Of a DNA stretch of 7,961 nucleotides, positions 6,363 through 7,961 are shown one piece after another. This stretch comes from Chitinophagales bacterium. Lineage in GTDB: Bacteria > Bacteroidota > Bacteroidia > Chitinophagales > UBA2359. The DNA lies in NCBI GenBank assembly GCA_020629335.1, contig JAHDDN010000244.1, forward strand, positions 1 through 7,961, read 5' to 3'. Made by a program: the position numbers and the translations under genes. The notes beneath the pieces are model-generated. The model was not told the origin of the DNA and did not search any database. It saw nothing but the letters and a program-made list of their open reading frames with translations. Within the stretch, counting starts at the first letter, position 1; each line of letters starts with the position of its first letter.

Positions 6363-7673
6363 TTAAATTCGCTCAATGTGAGCACCTAATGCACGCAAGC
6401 GTTTATCAATATTTTGATAGCCTCGATCAATCTGATGGATATTGCTAATGATGCTGGTGCCTTCGGCAGATAGTGCAGCCATCACTAAAGAAATACCCGC
6501 ACGAATATCTGGCGATGACATATTCAAGCCACGCAAAGGAGCTTGACGATTCAAACCAATCACCACTGCTCTGTGTGGATCACAAAGAATAATCTGTGCG
6601 CCCATATCAATCAATCTATCCACAAAGAACAAACGACTTTCAAACATCTTTTGATGAATCAAAATACTACCCTTTGCTTGTGTCGCTACGACTAACATAA
6701 TACTCAAGAGATCAGGGGTGAACCCTGGCCAAGGAGCATCATATACGGTCAAAATTGACCCATCAATAAAAGGCTTGATTTCGTAACTATCTTGAGCAGG
6801 AATATAAATATCATCTCCTCTGAATTCCATCTCAATGCCTAATTTTTTAAAAGTGTATGGGATATTTCCTAATTCACTTATCTGTGCATTTTTGATGGTT
6901 ATTTCAGATTGTGTCAATGCGGCTAAACCAATAAAACTCCCCACTTCAATCATATCAGGCAACATGCGATGAGCGCAACCGTTTAACTCGCTAACTCCAT
7001 CTATTGTGAGTCTATTAGAACCAACACCTTCTATCTTTGCTCCCATACTATTGAGCATACGACAAAGCTGTTGTAGGTAAGGCTCACAAGCTGCATTGTA
7101 TAATACGGTTTGTCCTTCAGCCATGACAGCTGCCATGACGATATTAGCAGTTCCTGTTACGGATGGTTCTTCCATATGAATATAGGTGCCTTTCAAATGA
7201 GAAGCATCAATTCGGAAGATTTTATTAATATCATCGTAATCAAATCGAGCACCTAATTGCTCAAAACCTAAAAGGTGAGTATCTATTCTTCTTCGCCCTA
7301 TTTTATCACCACCAGGTCGAGGAATGGCTGCTTGTTTATAGCGACCCAGTAAAGGTCCTAATAACATAACTGAGCCTCTCAATTGGCTGGCTTTATTTTG
7401 GTATTCTGAAGATTGAATATAATCTAAGTTGATTTCGGAAGCTTCAAAAGTATAAGTGTCATTATTAACACGTTCAACTTGTACACCAATATCACTTAAG
7501 ATATCAATCAATTTATTGACATCCCTGATATCAGGAATATTAGAAATAGTAACTTTTTCTTTGGTAAGTACTGTTGCACAAAGTATCTGTAGAGCTTCAT
7601 TTTTGGCCCCTTGAGGAATTAATTCCCCTTTTAATTGCTGGCCACCCACAATTTTAAACGCATTACTTTCCAT
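6363..7673 (-). CDS. murA: UDP-N-acetylglucosamine 1-carboxyvinyltransferase (Asp-type active site)
   Basis: Transfers enolpyruvate from PEP to UDP-GlcNAc, the first committed step of peptidoglycan synthesis, in the cytoplasm. The 436-residue protein is slightly longer than the E. coli enzyme (419). Recognisable sites are Lys24-Asn25 in QGAKNEAL, the active-site loop PGGDKIGRRR (120-129), Asp321 in WPGFTPDLL (counterpart of the general base Asp305 in E. coli), MFESRLFFVDRL (343-354) and Arg391 in SPDIRAGISLVMAAL. The loop residue that is Cys115 in E. coli is Asp123 here. Enzymes with Asp at this position, as in Mycobacterium and Chlamydia, are active but not alkylated by fosfomycin, so resistance at the target is expected (inference). 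From memory, Asp is usual in Bacteroidota. The start ATG overlaps the end of the upstream gene by 11 bases, suggesting coupled translation. A bidirectional terminator follows. Confidence 0.97.
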   Translation of the reverse strand: MESNAFKIVGGQQLKGELIPQGAKNEALQILCATVLTKEKVTISNIPDIRDVNKLIDILSDIGVQVERVNNDTYTFEASEINLDYIQSSEYQNKASQLRGSVMLLGPLLGRYKQAAIPRPGGDKIGRRRIDTHLLGFEQLGARFDYDDINKIFRIDASHLKGTYIHMEEPSVTGTANIVMAAVMAEGQTVLYNAACEPYLQQLCRMLNSMGAKIEGVGSNRLTIDGVSELNGCAHRMLPDMIEVGSFIGLAALTQSEITIKNAQISELGNIPYTFKKLGIEMEFRGDDIYIPAQDSYEIKPFIDGSILTVYDAPWPGFTPDLLSIMLVVATQAKGSILIHQKMFESRLFFVDRLIDMGAQIILCDPHRAVVIGLNRQAPLRGLNMSSPDIRAGISLVMAALSAEGTSIISNIHQIDRGYQNIDKRLRALGAHIERI

Positions 7674-7961
7674 TCTTTCGGTATGTTGACTTTCTTTTAG
7701 GAGGTCTGTTGTCTAGGTCGTTAGAGCGGCTATTCTTATTGTAAGATTTGTTGAAGCCATTTCGGCTACCATTGTTATTTCTGTTATAATCTCTTCCGCC
7801 TCTATCTCTATTATCTCGGTTATCTCTATTGTCTCGGTTGAAATTATTGCCATTTGAATTTCTACCAAAACTGTTGGATCTTCTATTGTCGTTATTAGAT
7901 CTTCTATCGTTATTAGATCTTCTGTTGTCGTTATTAGACCTTCTGTCGTTATTGGATCTTC
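7663..7961 (-). CDS. C-terminal fragment of an Asn/Arg/Asp-rich protein, probably DUF4290 family (cut by the window edge)
   Basis: An open frame enters from the right edge (first full codon at 7959) and ends at TAA 7663-7665, inside the start of murA: 98 visible residues. All are low-complexity and basic: RSNND-type repeats at the beginning, then RDNRDNRDNRDRGGRD, then NRNNNGSRNGFNKSYNKN and a lysine/arginine-rich end (PPKRKSTYRKNGK). No folded domain is visible, so the tail is presumably disordered and may bind RNA, other nucleic acid or acidic partners. In Bacteroidota the gene directly upstream of murA is commonly a DUF4290 protein, which is why I suggest that family; the tail alone does not prove it. 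A DEAD-box helicase or other RNA-binding protein with such a tail is the main alternative. The second frame through this stretch is also open to about 7700, an effect of the repeats. Confidence 0.6.
   Translation of the reverse strand, partial: RSNNDRRSNNDNRRSNNDRRSNNDNRRSNSFGRNSNGNNFNRDNRDNRDNRDRGGRDYNRNNNGSRNGFNKSYNKNSRSNDLDNRPPKRKSTYRKNGK
7882..7959 (-). repeat. In-frame minisatellite coding for RSNND repeats
   Basis: Four tandem units of alternating length 18, 21, 18 and 21 bases (7942-7959, 7921-7941, 7903-7920, 7882-7902), each built on AGATCTAATAACGAC plus AGA with or without one extra Asn codon. All units are multiples of three, so gain or loss of copies would lengthen or shorten the protein tail without breaking the frame. 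The array continues to the window edge and may extend beyond it. Confidence 0.88.

Overview
The window looks like chromosomal DNA of a gliding or T9SS-bearing member of the Bacteroidota, probably Saprospiria or a related group. The evidence is a GldB-type lipoprotein, a secreted M43 metalloprotease with a type A C-terminal sorting domain, a fused glutaminase-type NAD+ synthetase, a MurA with Asp at the usual Cys position, AT-rich coding DNA and no clear Shine-Dalgarno sites. The class-level placement is inference; the phylum is well supported.

Layout: 1-855 has no convincing gene and is packed with small repeats: a (GGAGT)7 microsatellite, short CTAAAG-core palindromes, a 26-base dispersed-repeat-like motif, a 238-base structured repeat (copy A) and a GTAG-preceded perfect hairpin. 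Next come nadE (minus strand) and, separated by a terminator-bearing gap, a small outer-membrane beta-barrel protein (minus strand). Divergent from that barrel gene, gldB and a secreted M43 metalloprotease run on the plus strand only 75 bases apart. The gap 6053-6362 holds a second 238-base repeat (copy B, inverted relative to A) and a strong bidirectional terminator. murA (minus strand) follows; its start overlaps by 11 bases the end of an upstream gene, of which only a 98-residue Asn/Arg/Asp-rich tail is visible (probably a DUF4290 protein).

How the genes fit together: GldB and the metalloprotease both belong to envelope, gliding or T9SS biology. GldB is an essential gliding/T9SS-associated lipoprotein in Flavobacterium, and the protease carries the signal that T9SS recognises. 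The barrel protein is another envelope component. nadE (NAD synthesis) and murA (first committed peptidoglycan step) are housekeeping genes.

The most interesting item is the pair of 238-base repeats. They are exactly equal in length and share identical blocks of 23, 21 and 33 bases. They differ in between in a way that preserves base pairing: at least six compensatory pair changes in three helices, counted by hand. That is the signature of a folded RNA or a selected DNA hairpin rather than ordinary decayed sequence. I cannot search databases here, so whether the family is already catalogued is open.
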